Part shown: positions 25,828-33,689 of the stretch, piece by piece
How positions within the stretch are numbered: position 1 is the stretch's first letter
Layout of the letters: each line of letters begins with the position of its first letter
Source of the DNA: Nocardia nova
Lineage (GTDB): Bacteria; Actinomycetota; Actinomycetes; Mycobacteriales; Mycobacteriaceae
Reading direction: 5' to 3'
Length of the DNA stretch: 64,000 nucleotides
Assembly (NCBI RefSeq): GCF_002933465.1
Contig: NZ_PSZE01000025.1
Span: forward strand, 1-64,000
The notes under the pieces: generated by a model
Databases searched by the model: none
What the model saw: the letters and a program-made list of their open reading frames with translations, nothing else
What the model was told of the DNA's origin: nothing
Position numbers and translations under genes: made by a program

Positions 25828-25876
25828 ACGATCACTGCCCCGGTGTCCCACGCATGGGCGCCGGGGCAGTGATCGT
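25828..25876 (+). terminator. Strong hairpin between groES and groEL1
   Basis: Perfect 16-bp stem, 25828-25843 with 25861-25876; the 17-nt loop itself contains a small CCCA/TGGG hairpin. There is no U-tract. It starts 49 bp after groES and could terminate or attenuate transcription before groEL1 (start 25964), giving more groES than groEL1 transcript, or stabilise the groES mRNA end. Confidence 0.7.
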
Positions 25877-25963
25877 CGTGGCCCTGGATCGTCGTGGTCG
25901 CTGCTTCCGGCCGCGGGTCGTCGCAGGCCCGTCCACTACTCCGACCCCAAGGACATCTCAACC

Positions 25964-27571
25964 ATGGCAAAGCAGATCGAGTTCGACGAGAAGGCTCGTC
26001 GGGCAATGGAACGCGGCGTCGACAAGCTGGCCGACGCCGTCAAGGTCACCCTCGGCCCGCGCGGCCGGCACGTGGTGCTGGCCAAGGCGTTCGGCGGCCC
26101 CACCGTCACCAACGACGGCGTCACCATCGCGCGCGACATCGACCTCGAGGATCCGTTCGAGAACCTCGGCGCGCAGCTGGTCAAAAGCGTCGCCACCAAG
26201 ACCAACGACGTCGCCGGCGACGGCACCACCACCGCCACCGTGCTGGCCCAGGCCCTCATCAAGGGCGGTCTCAAGAACCTCGCCGCCGGCGCCAACCCGA
26301 TCGGCCTCGGCGCCGGCATGAGCAAGGCCGCCGACGCCGTGTCGGAGGCGCTGCTGGCCGCCGCGAAGCCGGTCTCCGGCGAGAAGGCCATCGCCCAGGT
26401 CGCCACCGTCTCCTCGCGCGACGAGGAAATCGGCGAGATGGTCGGCAAGGCGCTGACCACCGTCGGCAAGGACGGCGTCGTCACCGTCGAGGAATCCTCT
26501 ACGGTCAGCACCGACCTGGAGATCACCGAGGGCGTGCAGTTCGACAAGGGCTACCTGTCGGGCTACTTCGTCACCGACCCCGACAAGCAGGAAGCCGTCC
26601 TCGAGGACGTCCAGGTGCTGCTGCACCGGGAGAAGATCAGCTCGCTGCCCGACTTCCTGCCGCTGCTCGAGAAGATCGCCGAATCCGGCAAGCCGGTGCT
26701 GATCATCGCCGAGGACATCGAGGGCGAGGCGTTGTCGACCTTGGTCGTCAACTCCATCCGCAAGACCCTCAAGGTCGTCGCGGTCAAGGCGCCCTTCTTC
26801 GGTGACCGTCGCAAGGCGTTCCTCGACGACCTGGCCGTTGTCACCGGTGGCACCGTGATCAACCCCGACCTGGGCATCAGCCTGCGCGAGGCCGGTCTGG
26901 ACCTGCTCGGCCACGCCCGCCGCGTGGTCGTCACCAAGGACGAGACCACCATCGTCGACGGCGCCGGCACCCAGGAGGCCATCGACGCTCGCGTCGCGCA
27001 GCTGCGCGGCGAGATCGAGGCCACCGACTCCGACTGGGACCGCGAGAAGCTGGAGGAGCGGCTGGCCAAGCTGTCCGGCGGCGTCGCGGTCATCAAGGTC
27101 GGTGCGGCCACCGAAACCGCGCTCAAGGAGCGCAAGTACCGGGTCGAGGACGCGGTCAGCGCGGCCAAGGCCGCGGTCGAGGAGGGCATCGTCTCCGGTG
27201 GTGGTACCGCGCTGGTGCACGCAGCGACCAAACTGGTCGAACTGCGCGACTCGCTGACCGGGGACCAGGCCATCGGCGTCGAGGTCGTGCGGCAGGCGCT
27301 GCGGGCGCCGCTGTACTGGATCGCCACCAACGCCGGTGTCGACGGCGCGGTCGTGGTCAGCAAGGTCAGCGAGGGCAAGGACGGCTTCAACGCCGCCACC
27401 CTGACCTACGGCGATCTGATCACCGACGGCGTCATCGACCCGGTCAAGGTCACCCGCTCCGCGGTCCTCAACGCCACCTCCGTGGCGCGCATGGTGCTCA
27501 CCACCGAGAGCGCCGTGGTCGACAAGCCGGCCGAGGAAGCGGCCGACGACCACCACGGCCACGCGCACTGA
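25964..27571 (+). CDS. groEL1: Chaperonin GroEL1 (His-rich C-terminus)
   Basis: 535-aa 60-kDa chaperonin. It has VTLGPRGRHVVL, NDGVTIARDI, the GDGTTTATVLAQAL nucleotide-binding motif, and ERKYRVEDAVSAAKAAVEEG near the end. The C-terminus is DDHHGHAH rather than the Gly/Met-rich tail of general GroELs. A His-rich tail plus linkage to groES marks the GroEL1 type of Mycobacteriales, linked in mycobacteria to specialised roles such as biofilm and copper tolerance; a GroEL2 gene is expected elsewhere. ATG 25964 follows a weak AAGGACAT site. Confidence 0.96.
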   Translation: MAKQIEFDEKARRAMERGVDKLADAVKVTLGPRGRHVVLAKAFGGPTVTNDGVTIARDIDLEDPFENLGAQLVKSVATKTNDVAGDGTTTATVLAQALIKGGLKNLAAGANPIGLGAGMSKAADAVSEALLAAAKPVSGEKAIAQVATVSSRDEEIGEMVGKALTTVGKDGVVTVEESSTVSTDLEITEGVQFDKGYLSGYFVTDPDKQEAVLEDVQVLLHREKISSLPDFLPLLEKIAESGKPVLIIAEDIEGEALSTLVVNSIRKTLKVVAVKAPFFGDRRKAFLDDLAVVTGGTVINPDLGISLREAGLDLLGHARRVVVTKDETTIVDGAGTQEAIDARVAQLRGEIEATDSDWDREKLEERLAKLSGGVAVIKVGAATETALKERKYRVEDAVSAAKAAVEEGIVSGGGTALVHAATKLVELRDSLTGDQAIGVEVVRQALRAPLYWIATNAGVDGAVVVSKVSEGKDGFNAATLTYGDLITDGVIDPVKVTRSAVLNATSVARMVLTTESAVVDKPAEEAADDHHGHAH

Positions 27572-27695
27572 AATCGAAGCGGGCGGCGGGGCTGTGTCGG
27601 ATTCGCGGCTCCGCCGCGGTGGCCCCCTACTAGGGCCCGTCGACCCGTTGGGGTTGGGTGGACCGAAGTCTCGGTGACGGGTGCCTGTCTCACAG

Positions 27696-27740
27696 CAACG
27701 GCCCGTTCACGTTCGAAACGTGAACGGGCCGTTGGCGTTT
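27696..27740. terminator. Rho-independent terminator, bidirectional
   Basis: 18-bp perfect stem (27696-27713 with 27717-27734), 3-nt loop, followed by GCGTTTT on the + strand. It lies between convergent groEL1 (+) and the anti-sigma gene (-). Confidence 0.9.
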
Positions 27741-27809
27741 TCGTGATGAGACCGCGAGTGGATACCCGCTGGGGCGGTGCGACGTCGCGGCTCACGTTGA
27801 GGCTGGAGC

Positions 27810-28118
27810 TCAGTTGAGAGAGGTGGGACCGGCTTCCTCACCGTTGCGGTGAGCGGGGGGACGAATGTGTCGTGCGGCGGTGGCGTGATCGTCGGCGATC
27901 GCGGTCAGGAGCCGGGTGCGGAGGGTGGCGGGTGGCTGGACGGCCGACGCCGAGGCTAACAGGGCAAGAGCTTCTCTGGTCAGTTGCACTTCCGTGTCGA
28001 AGTCCGCGCGCAGTACCGGATCGCCGGAGTCCCACAGCTCCCGCGCCGCGCGCTGGTCCTCGTCGCCGATCGATCCGAGCGCGACCGTATGCGCGAGATC
28101 GATCTGGCTCTCGTTCAT
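27810..28118 (-). CDS. Short anti-sigma factor (RskA N-terminal type, no membrane domain)
   Basis: 102 aa. The N-terminus MNESQIDLAHTVALGSIGDEDQRAARELWDSG and VQLTREALALLASAS match the cytoplasmic sigma-binding domain of RskA-type anti-sigma factors. RskA normally continues for about 130 residues with a transmembrane helix and outer domain; here the frame stops after HRNGEEAGPTSLN, and no hydrophobic segment is found in any frame before the terminator at 27740. It starts one base after the sigma gene stop, so the two are co-translated. Either a naturally soluble version or a truncation; see findings. Confidence 0.72.
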   Translation of the reverse strand: MNESQIDLAHTVALGSIGDEDQRAARELWDSGDPVLRADFDTEVQLTREALALLASASAVQPPATLRTRLLTAIADDHATAARHIRPPAHRNGEEAGPTSLN

Positions 28119-28119
28119 C

Positions 28120-28800
28120 TCACGTCACTCCCAAACTCTTTTTCAGTCGTGTCAATCCGTCCCGGATCCGGGACTTGACGGTCGGTAACCCTATGCCGAG
28201 GTAGGTAGCCACCTCGGCATACGTCCGGCCGCCGAAATACGCCAGCGAGATGGCCTCGCGCTGGGTTTCGGTGAGGGTGGCGAGGCTCTCGCGTACGGCC
28301 TGTTGTTCGAGTCGGCGGCCGACTTCCTCGGTGACCTCGTCGAATTCGTTGCCGAGGGTCGCGGCGCCGTAGGTGACCTCACGCTGGGCGTGCGCCTGTT
28401 CGGCCCGGACGCGGTCGACGGCACGCCGATGCGCGAGCGTCATCAGCCAGGTCACCGCCGAACCCTTGGCCGGGTCGAAATTGGCTGCGGTGCGCCAGAT
28501 CTGGAGGTAGACCTCCTGAGTCGTCTCCTCCGCGTAACCGGAATCGTGGAGGACACGCAGCACCAGTCCGAATACCCGGGCGCACGTGCGGTCGTACAGC
28601 TCGGCGAATGCCTGCTGATCGGACCGGCCGCAGCGCTCCAGAAGTGCCGCCAGCTCGATACTTTCGCTTGCGCGTGCCGTGATCGCAGAGTCCACACTCG
28701 GTGTGGCCACTCGACCGTCCCCGATGGATCCTTGGAACGAGTCGTCCTCTGCGGCCGGCGGCCGCGTTGTCACAACGCTCCATTCTGTGTCATCGGCCAC
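28120..28800 (-). CDS. sigK: ECF RNA polymerase sigma factor, SigK-like
   Basis: 226 aa. Region 2 includes FAELYDRTCARVFGLVLRVL, EETTQEVYLQIWRTAANFDP and GSAVTWLMTLAHRRAVDRVR; region 4 includes LTETQREAISLAYFGGRTYAEVATYLGIGLPTVKSRIRDGL. This pattern and the linked RskA-like gene point to SigK, which in M. tuberculosis controls secreted antigen genes. GTG 28800 is the first start after an in-frame stop. A perfect AAAGGAGGT lies about 21 nt upstream, too far for normal initiation, with no start codon nearer. Confidence 0.88.
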   Translation of the reverse strand: MADDTEWSVVTTRPPAAEDDSFQGSIGDGRVATPSVDSAITARASESIELAALLERCGRSDQQAFAELYDRTCARVFGLVLRVLHDSGYAEETTQEVYLQIWRTAANFDPAKGSAVTWLMTLAHRRAVDRVRAEQAHAQREVTYGAATLGNEFDEVTEEVGRRLEQQAVRESLATLTETQREAISLAYFGGRTYAEVATYLGIGLPTVKSRIRDGLTRLKKSLGVT

Positions 28801-29115
28801 TACCGTAGCGCGCCGCTATGACCTCCTTTCGGGTGGGGTGCGTCGGCAACGCACCTGTGGCCCAGCGGATTTCGCGCAAAAGACGACACGCCGAGGAGTG
28901 TATGGAGACACGCCGTGACACGCCGATGACTTTCACGAAACGCTGAGGCTTGGGTGCGGCTGTTGGTCAACATGCGGCAGGCGAATCGGCGGTGGCCGAG
29001 AACCTGCGCCTGTACCGGTGTCGCCGGCCACGTTCAGTGGCCGGGTGTTTGCTAGGTATTCGGCGCCCCAGCTGGTTCGGATCGGTCGGGTGCGACCGAA
29101 TTTCGCGAGCGCCGG
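28801..29115. other. Intergenic region sigK/whiB3
   Basis: 315 bp downstream of whiB3 and upstream of sigK (both on the - strand). It holds the AAAGGAGGT sequence (reverse of 28821-28829) and presumably the sigK promoter. No credible gene or hairpin seen. Confidence 0.5.
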
Positions 29116-29409
29116 TCAGACGGCCATGCGGCGGCGGTTGCGCCGGGCGTGGAGCTCGCGTTCGGTCTCCGACATGCCACCCCAGATGCCGTACGGCTCG
29201 CTGACCTTCAGGGCGTGGCTGCGGCACTGCATGAGCACCGGGCAGGTCCGGCAGATCTCCTTGGCGCGCAACTCCCGCTGGGTGCGCGCGCGTCCGCGCT
29301 CGCCGTCGGGATGGAAGAAGACGGAGGAGTCCACACCGCGGCACGAGCCGCGCATCTGCCAATCCCAGATGTCGGCGTTGGGACCGGGAAGGTGGGTGGG
29401 CATGGGCAT
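29116..29409 (-). CDS. whiB3: WhiB3-type iron-sulfur transcription factor
   Basis: 97 aa. The four cluster-binding cysteines are Cys23, Cys53, Cys56 and Cys62 (GSCRG; CRTCPVLMQC), followed by the turn GIWGG (74-78) and a basic C-terminus RRNRRRMAV for DNA contact. The opening LPGPNADIWDWQMRG closely matches M. tuberculosis WhiB3, as does its place near groEL1 and sigD. WhiB3 senses oxygen, NO and redox state and regulates lipid metabolism. The ATG at 29409 is 7 nt after GAGGAG; a second ATG two codons later is possible. Confidence 0.93.
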   Translation of the reverse strand: MPMPTHLPGPNADIWDWQMRGSCRGVDSSVFFHPDGERGRARTQRELRAKEICRTCPVLMQCRSHALKVSEPYGIWGGMSETERELHARRNRRRMAV

Positions 29410-30055
29410 GGTGAACTCCTCATGGTGCGAGCTCGTCGGCGTTGTCGAGCGGTGCTTGTCAGCAGCGGTCTGTCCGGACCCTGGGCGGGGGCGACAGTGA
29501 CCTCGCCGAGATCGGGCTCGGACCGTATCGCCGATCTCCGGCGATCGCAGTACGCGGTCGCCGCAATTTCGCGCGGCGCCGACGACGGCGATGAAGTACG
29601 TTAGGTCGCGCAGTGAAATCACGTCAATAGATACGTCGACAGTGATCGCAATTCCGACAGATCTCAGATTTAACCTGCATACTGTTTACTTTCCGGGCCG
29701 GGAAAGCGATACTGACCGGTTGACTTGTTTCGCTCGTATTGCGACGCGTCCGTAGATTCTCGCGTTTTCCCAGTTCAAGCGGTGTTTAGCGGAAGAAAAG
29801 ATCTGTTGCGCTTGCCAACGCTGAGGAGTGTGATATGTGATGTGGCACACTGGGCTCGCGCGTGCGGAAGAAGTCCGGATGGCCGCGTCGGGGCGGGCAG
29901 GTTAATAATCCGAAAAGCGTGCGAATTTCCCTTCGGTGCGCCGGCGGTTAGCTCGTTGCAGATTTACCTGATGGAAACACGGCGCCCTCGATTTTCGCTG
30001 AGAAATAGCCCGCATGCGGTGCGGGGCGCGTGCCGCCTCCGGATAAGGTGCGCTG
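29410..30055. other. Long non-coding region between whiB3 and Rv3415c-like gene
   Basis: 646 bp between divergent genes with a clear AT-richer section (about 29600-29960). It includes CTTTCC/GGAAAG arms around GGGCCG at 29689-29706. ORFs here lack ribosome binding sites and normal codon use. A long regulated whiB3 promoter or a small RNA would fit; nothing specific is recognised. Confidence 0.5.
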
Positions 30056-30943
30056 GTGTTGGATTTGTCCCCGCGAGTCGACGGGTTGCTGGACTCCGGG
30101 CCCGCCGCGGTACTGGCCGACGCGGCGTTCGGCGGCCGCCCCGGCATCGCGCTCGCGGATCTGCCCGTCGCCGCCGATCCCGCCGGAACCTGGTTGCGGG
30201 CAATCGTCCTCGGTGGTCGAGGGTGGTACGCGGCCGCCCGCACCGAATTGCTCCGGGCCGCCCGCCTGACCAGGGATCCTGCACTCGGCTCGCTCGTGGC
30301 CTCCACCGAGGCGTCGCTGCTTCGTCAGCTCGGTTGGCACGCACGCGCCGCGATCCAGGACGGACGGGCAGCGGCGCTGGTGGCGAACCTGCCGGTGGCG
30401 AGTGCGGCCGATCCCATGCGCGCCGCGGCGGTCTGCGACGCGCTGACCGGATTGGCCGCGGACGCGCTCGGTACCGGGCAGCCGCAAGTGTCCGCGCGGT
30501 TGCTTCGGCGCTGTCGCGGCGAACTGGATCGAGCGCCCGTGGACCTGCGGACGCTGGTGCGCTGGCACTGGGTCAGCGCCGAAACCGCCCTTGCCGCACC
30601 CGGTATGGGACTGGTCGCCGAGCCTGCGTCGACGCACGCCGAGGCGGCGGTGGCCGCGGCCGAGCGGATGGGATCGGTTCGGCATCAAGTGAAGTCGCGG
30701 CTACTGCAGGCCGCCGCGGCCGCGGGCGACGGTGACATCGATCGCAGCCGCGCCGTTGCCGAGCTGGTCGATTCCCTCTGCGCCGCACACGGATTGCTGC
30801 CGCTGCGCTGGGCCGCCGCGATGTTGCGGTCGGGGGTGTGCGAGCCGGCCGAGGCCCGCCGCGCGGCGGCCGAAGCCGGTGTGTACGCGCGGGTTCTGGC
30901 TGGTCGGGGCGGTCGGCTGCGGGTCGGGCCGGAAATCGGGTGA
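30056..30943 (+). CDS. Conserved hypothetical helical-repeat protein (Rv3415c-like)
   Basis: 295 aa, Ala/Arg/Leu-rich, all-helical in appearance with TPR-like helix pairs (YAAARTELLRAARLTRDPAL, WHARAAIQDGRAAALVANLP, HWVSAETALAAPGMGL). It occupies the place of Rv3415c beside sigD and has the same size class and composition. No enzyme motif, signal peptide or membrane segment. GTG 30056 follows GGATAAGG. Its function is unknown; a protein-protein interaction role is inferred from the repeats. Confidence 0.7.
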   Translation: MLDLSPRVDGLLDSGPAAVLADAAFGGRPGIALADLPVAADPAGTWLRAIVLGGRGWYAAARTELLRAARLTRDPALGSLVASTEASLLRQLGWHARAAIQDGRAAALVANLPVASAADPMRAAAVCDALTGLAADALGTGQPQVSARLLRRCRGELDRAPVDLRTLVRWHWVSAETALAAPGMGLVAEPASTHAEAAVAAAERMGSVRHQVKSRLLQAAAAAGDGDIDRSRAVAELVDSLCAAHGLLPLRWAAAMLRSGVCEPAEARRAAAEAGVYARVLAGRGGRLRVGPEIG

Positions 30944-31037
30944 GCAGCGATCCCCCATGTTGTCCGACTCACATAGCTGAGCCGCTATTGTTGGTTCCGT
31001 TCCACCGATCGGTGGAAGCACCGGTCGAAATCCGGCC

Positions 31038-31649
31038 GTGCCACTTGTAACGCCAGGAATATCTCTGACGATGACGCACTCGGGCGAGGAGTTGGACGCC
31101 GCCGTAGCTGCTGCAGCTCGAGGCGACCGTTCGGCTTTAGCCCAGGTACTGGAAATCATCCGCCCGCTGGTAGTTCGCTATTGCCGGGCGCGGATCGGTT
31201 CCGCGGAGCGTGGGCAGCTCTCCGCGGACGACGTGGCGCAGGAGGTCTGTTTGGCTGTGATGACCGCCCTGCCGCGTTACCAGGACCAGGGGCGGCCGTT
31301 CATGGCTTTCGTGTACGGAATCGCCTCGCACAAGGTCGCCGACGCACATCGCAACGCCGCCCGTAACAAGGCGGACGCGATGGCCGAAGTACCAGATGTC
31401 ATATCCACCGACCAGGGGCCGGAGCAGCGCGCTCTCGAATCCGAAACGAGCCGGCAGATGAACAGTCTGCTGGCCACGCTACCGGAGAAGCATCGAGAGA
31501 TCCTGATCCTGCGTTTGGTCATGGGTTTGTCAGCAGAAGAAACTGCTGTCGCCGTGGGCAGTACGGCGGGAGCTATACGAGTGGCTCAGCATCGGGCGCT
31601 CGCGAAACTCAAGTCACAAGTGGCGAGGGCAGGTGAAATGTATGGCTAG
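31038..31649 (+). CDS. sigD: ECF sigma factor SigD
   Basis: 203 aa. LSADDVAQEVCLAVMTALPRY and GRPFMAFVYGIASHKVADAH form region 2; LPEKHREILILRLVMGLSAEETAVAVGSTAGAIRVAQHRAL forms region 4. SigD in M. tuberculosis works in starvation and stationary phase. GTG 31038 keeps the N-terminal residues that resemble the M. tuberculosis protein; ATG 31071 is the alternative and would give 192 aa. The stop overlaps rsdA by 8 bp, so sigma and anti-sigma are coupled. Confidence 0.93.
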   Translation: MPLVTPGISLTMTHSGEELDAAVAAAARGDRSALAQVLEIIRPLVVRYCRARIGSAERGQLSADDVAQEVCLAVMTALPRYQDQGRPFMAFVYGIASHKVADAHRNAARNKADAMAEVPDVISTDQGPEQRALESETSRQMNSLLATLPEKHREILILRLVMGLSAEETAVAVGSTAGAIRVAQHRALAKLKSQVARAGEMYG

Positions 31650-32838
31650 GGATGGCGAGCGCGGTCGGGGCGACTGGAAGGCGCGGCTTGGATCGCCGAA
31701 CAGCGGTCCCTATGCCGAGGCATCCGGGGAGTCCGGTGACTCCGGGCCGGTGGATATCGCAGCGGTCCGACGCGACGATGCGCTGATCGACGCCATCGCG
31801 GGCGACGGTCCCGTAGCGACCGACAGTGCTGAGGAGTATCAACTCGCGAGCCTGCTCGCGAATTGGCGAGCCGATATCGTCGACACTCCGATGCCGGCCG
31901 GTCCCGATCTGGACGCCGTGGTAGCGGCCGTCAACCAGGAGATCGGAGCGCGGGAGGCGAGGGTCAACGCCCATCGCCGCGGCAGATTGCGATTGGTACG
32001 TCCGCTGATGGGCGCCGCGGCCGCGGTCGCGGTGATCGCGGGCGGGACGACGGCCTTCTCCTACGGCGCGCAGCCGGGTGACCCGTTGTGGCGGGTGAAG
32101 GAGGTCGTGTTCAGCCAGCAGGCGCAGACCACGATCGCCCAGCGCGCCGACGACGATATGACCAAGGCGCAGACGCTGATCGATCAGGGACACCCCGAAC
32201 AGGCCAAGGCACTGTTGGAGAGCGCTTCCACCAACACGACGCAGGTTGACGACAATTCGCGCAAGCAGGATCTGCAGGTGCGCTGGCAGCATCTGCTGGA
32301 TCAGCTGAAGACCACCGCACCCGAGGTGGCCGCCGCACTGGAGTCGCTGGAGCCGAAGGCGAATACGACGCCGACCACCCCGACAGTGGTCGCGCCGACG
32401 ACGCCGGGACAGTCTGCCAATCCAGGGCAGCGCGAGAGCACCGGCTCCAAGCCGAGCACCCCGGGCCCGGAGATCATGCGCAGCCAGACCGCGCCGGAAA
32501 CCGGTGCGAGCGGTTCCGGGCCGGGAACGCCGGGCACCGAGCCGGGTAGTGGATCCAAGCCGCCGACGCAGCAACAGCAACCGCCGACGACTGCCGAGCC
32601 GCCGACGAACCAGCCGCCGACTCAGCAGCAGCCGCCGACCAACGAGCAGCCGCCCACGCACGAACAGCCGCCGACGAACCAGCCCACCGCCAATCCGCCG
32701 ACCACCATCGGCGGAGGGGCGGTGGTCCCGCCGGCGCAGCCGCAGCAGACCGTGGCCCCGGTCCATCCGTCGGTGCCCTCGGCGCCGACGGTGGTCGTGC
32801 CGCCGGCCGGTGGAGGATTGCACACCGGCATCAACTAG
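31642..32838 (+). CDS. rsdA: Anti-sigma-D factor RsdA
   Basis: 398 aa from ATG 31642 behind AGGTG; a GTG three codons earlier is less likely. The N-terminal domain has the sigma-D-binding segment (VDIAAVRRDDALIDAIAG, YQLASLLANWRADIVDTPMP), one transmembrane helix at about 120-140 (LMGAAAAVAVIAGGTTAFSY), then an exterior part ending in a low-complexity tail of QPPT/NQPP/EQPP repeats (about 32557-32705). RsdA holds SigD at the membrane and in M. tuberculosis is degraded by proteolysis to release it. The repeat tail could contact the wall. Confidence 0.9.
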   Translation: MARDGERGRGDWKARLGSPNSGPYAEASGESGDSGPVDIAAVRRDDALIDAIAGDGPVATDSAEEYQLASLLANWRADIVDTPMPAGPDLDAVVAAVNQEIGAREARVNAHRRGRLRLVRPLMGAAAAVAVIAGGTTAFSYGAQPGDPLWRVKEVVFSQQAQTTIAQRADDDMTKAQTLIDQGHPEQAKALLESASTNTTQVDDNSRKQDLQVRWQHLLDQLKTTAPEVAAALESLEPKANTTPTTPTVVAPTTPGQSANPGQRESTGSKPSTPGPEIMRSQTAPETGASGSGPGTPGTEPGSGSKPPTQQQQPPTTAEPPTNQPPTQQQPPTNEQPPTHEQPPTNQPTANPPTTIGGGAVVPPAQPQQTVAPVHPSVPSAPTVVVPPAGGGLHTGIN

Positions 32839-32860
32839 AACGACATATCCGATACGAGAA

Positions 32861-32884
32861 CCGATCGCCGATCCTGGCGGTCGG
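32861..32884 (+). terminator. Possible weak terminator after rsdA
   Basis: 9-bp arms 32861-32869 and 32876-32884 with one T-G pair and a 6-nt loop, 22 bp after the rsdA stop. No U-tract. Confidence 0.4.
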
Positions 32885-32911
32885 ATTCGTGTATTCAGAT
32901 TCGTGTATTCA
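32884..32911. repeat. 14-bp perfect tandem duplication
   Basis: GATTCGTGTATTCA occurs twice in a row (32884-32897, 32898-32911), directly after the rsdA hairpin, in non-coding DNA. It looks like a recent slippage duplication. Confidence 0.85.
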
Positions 32912-33009
32912 GGGAGAAGTGCGCGCAGGACGTCCGCGGCAGAGGTGTGAAATTCACACCCCGAACGTGCGCGCGGCTGTGCCGAACCGAGCGCTACGCG
33001 GCGAAGGCG

Positions 33010-33423
33010 TCAGGCGTCGAAACCGTCGAATCCGTCGCCGTGCAGGGCTTCGTTCATCGAGGCATCCGCATATCCGCGGCAGTAGTCCCACGTCACGTAG
33101 GCCTCCGGCGTCGGATCGTAAGCGGGCTCGTGCGGGCGGACCGTGCCGTCGACCAGCAGTTGCAGCAGGTTGGCGCGCAGCATGTCCCAATCGTGGTAGT
33201 GGTCCTGCCGGCAATCCTCACAGCTCACCACGAGACCGCGGATGCCCCGGTGGGACAGCAGCGCCTCGTACACCGCGAGATCGGCGAGATCCTCTTCGAC
33301 CGCTAGGCGCTCATGGGGGTCCAGCGGCTCCCCAGGCTCAATGGCATCGAGCGCGGCCGACGGGTCGGAGGGATCTCCGGCGAAGGGGTCCGGCGGCAGG
33401 CCAGGTGGTAGATGGTCACGCAC
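33010..33423 (-). CDS. DUF5319 family protein (Rv3412-like)
   Basis: 137 aa from GTG 33423, which gives the family N-terminus MRDHLPPGLPPDPFAGDPSD. The longer frame to 33582 adds Ser/Gly-rich sequence without similarity. The middle has a CEDCRQDHYHDWDMLRANLLQLL segment with two Cys and several His that could bind metal, then AYVTWDYCRGYADASMNEALHG. It matches Rv3412 in size, sequence style and position between rsdA and guaB. The function of the family is unknown. Confidence 0.85.
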   Translation of the reverse strand: MRDHLPPGLPPDPFAGDPSDPSAALDAIEPGEPLDPHERLAVEEDLADLAVYEALLSHRGIRGLVVSCEDCRQDHYHDWDMLRANLLQLLVDGTVRPHEPAYDPTPEAYVTWDYCRGYADASMNEALHGDGFDGFDA

Positions 33424-33689
33424 AACCCCACGGTACGCAGAACCACCCCCTCCGCGCCAGCGCTGAAGGCATTTTGACGCGCTTGTTGCGCGGCTGTCAC
33501 CCTCGCCCACCACTGTGTCGGAGGCGACGAGGTCGCCCCCGCAGGCGGCCGATACCATGGGTACACAGGCGCCGGGTAGCACGCTTCGGCTCCACCATCC
33601 ATCAGCTGTTCTCGATCGGTACCGAGGTCCCGGAATGCCGGGCCGGAGTGCCGTATCGGTGCTTTCGAGGTCCAGGAGGGGTCGATCAG

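Noticed and set aside
25958..27568. 536-codon antisense frame across groEL1
   Set aside because: Mirror of the groEL1 codon pattern; GroEL genes commonly give long antisense frames.
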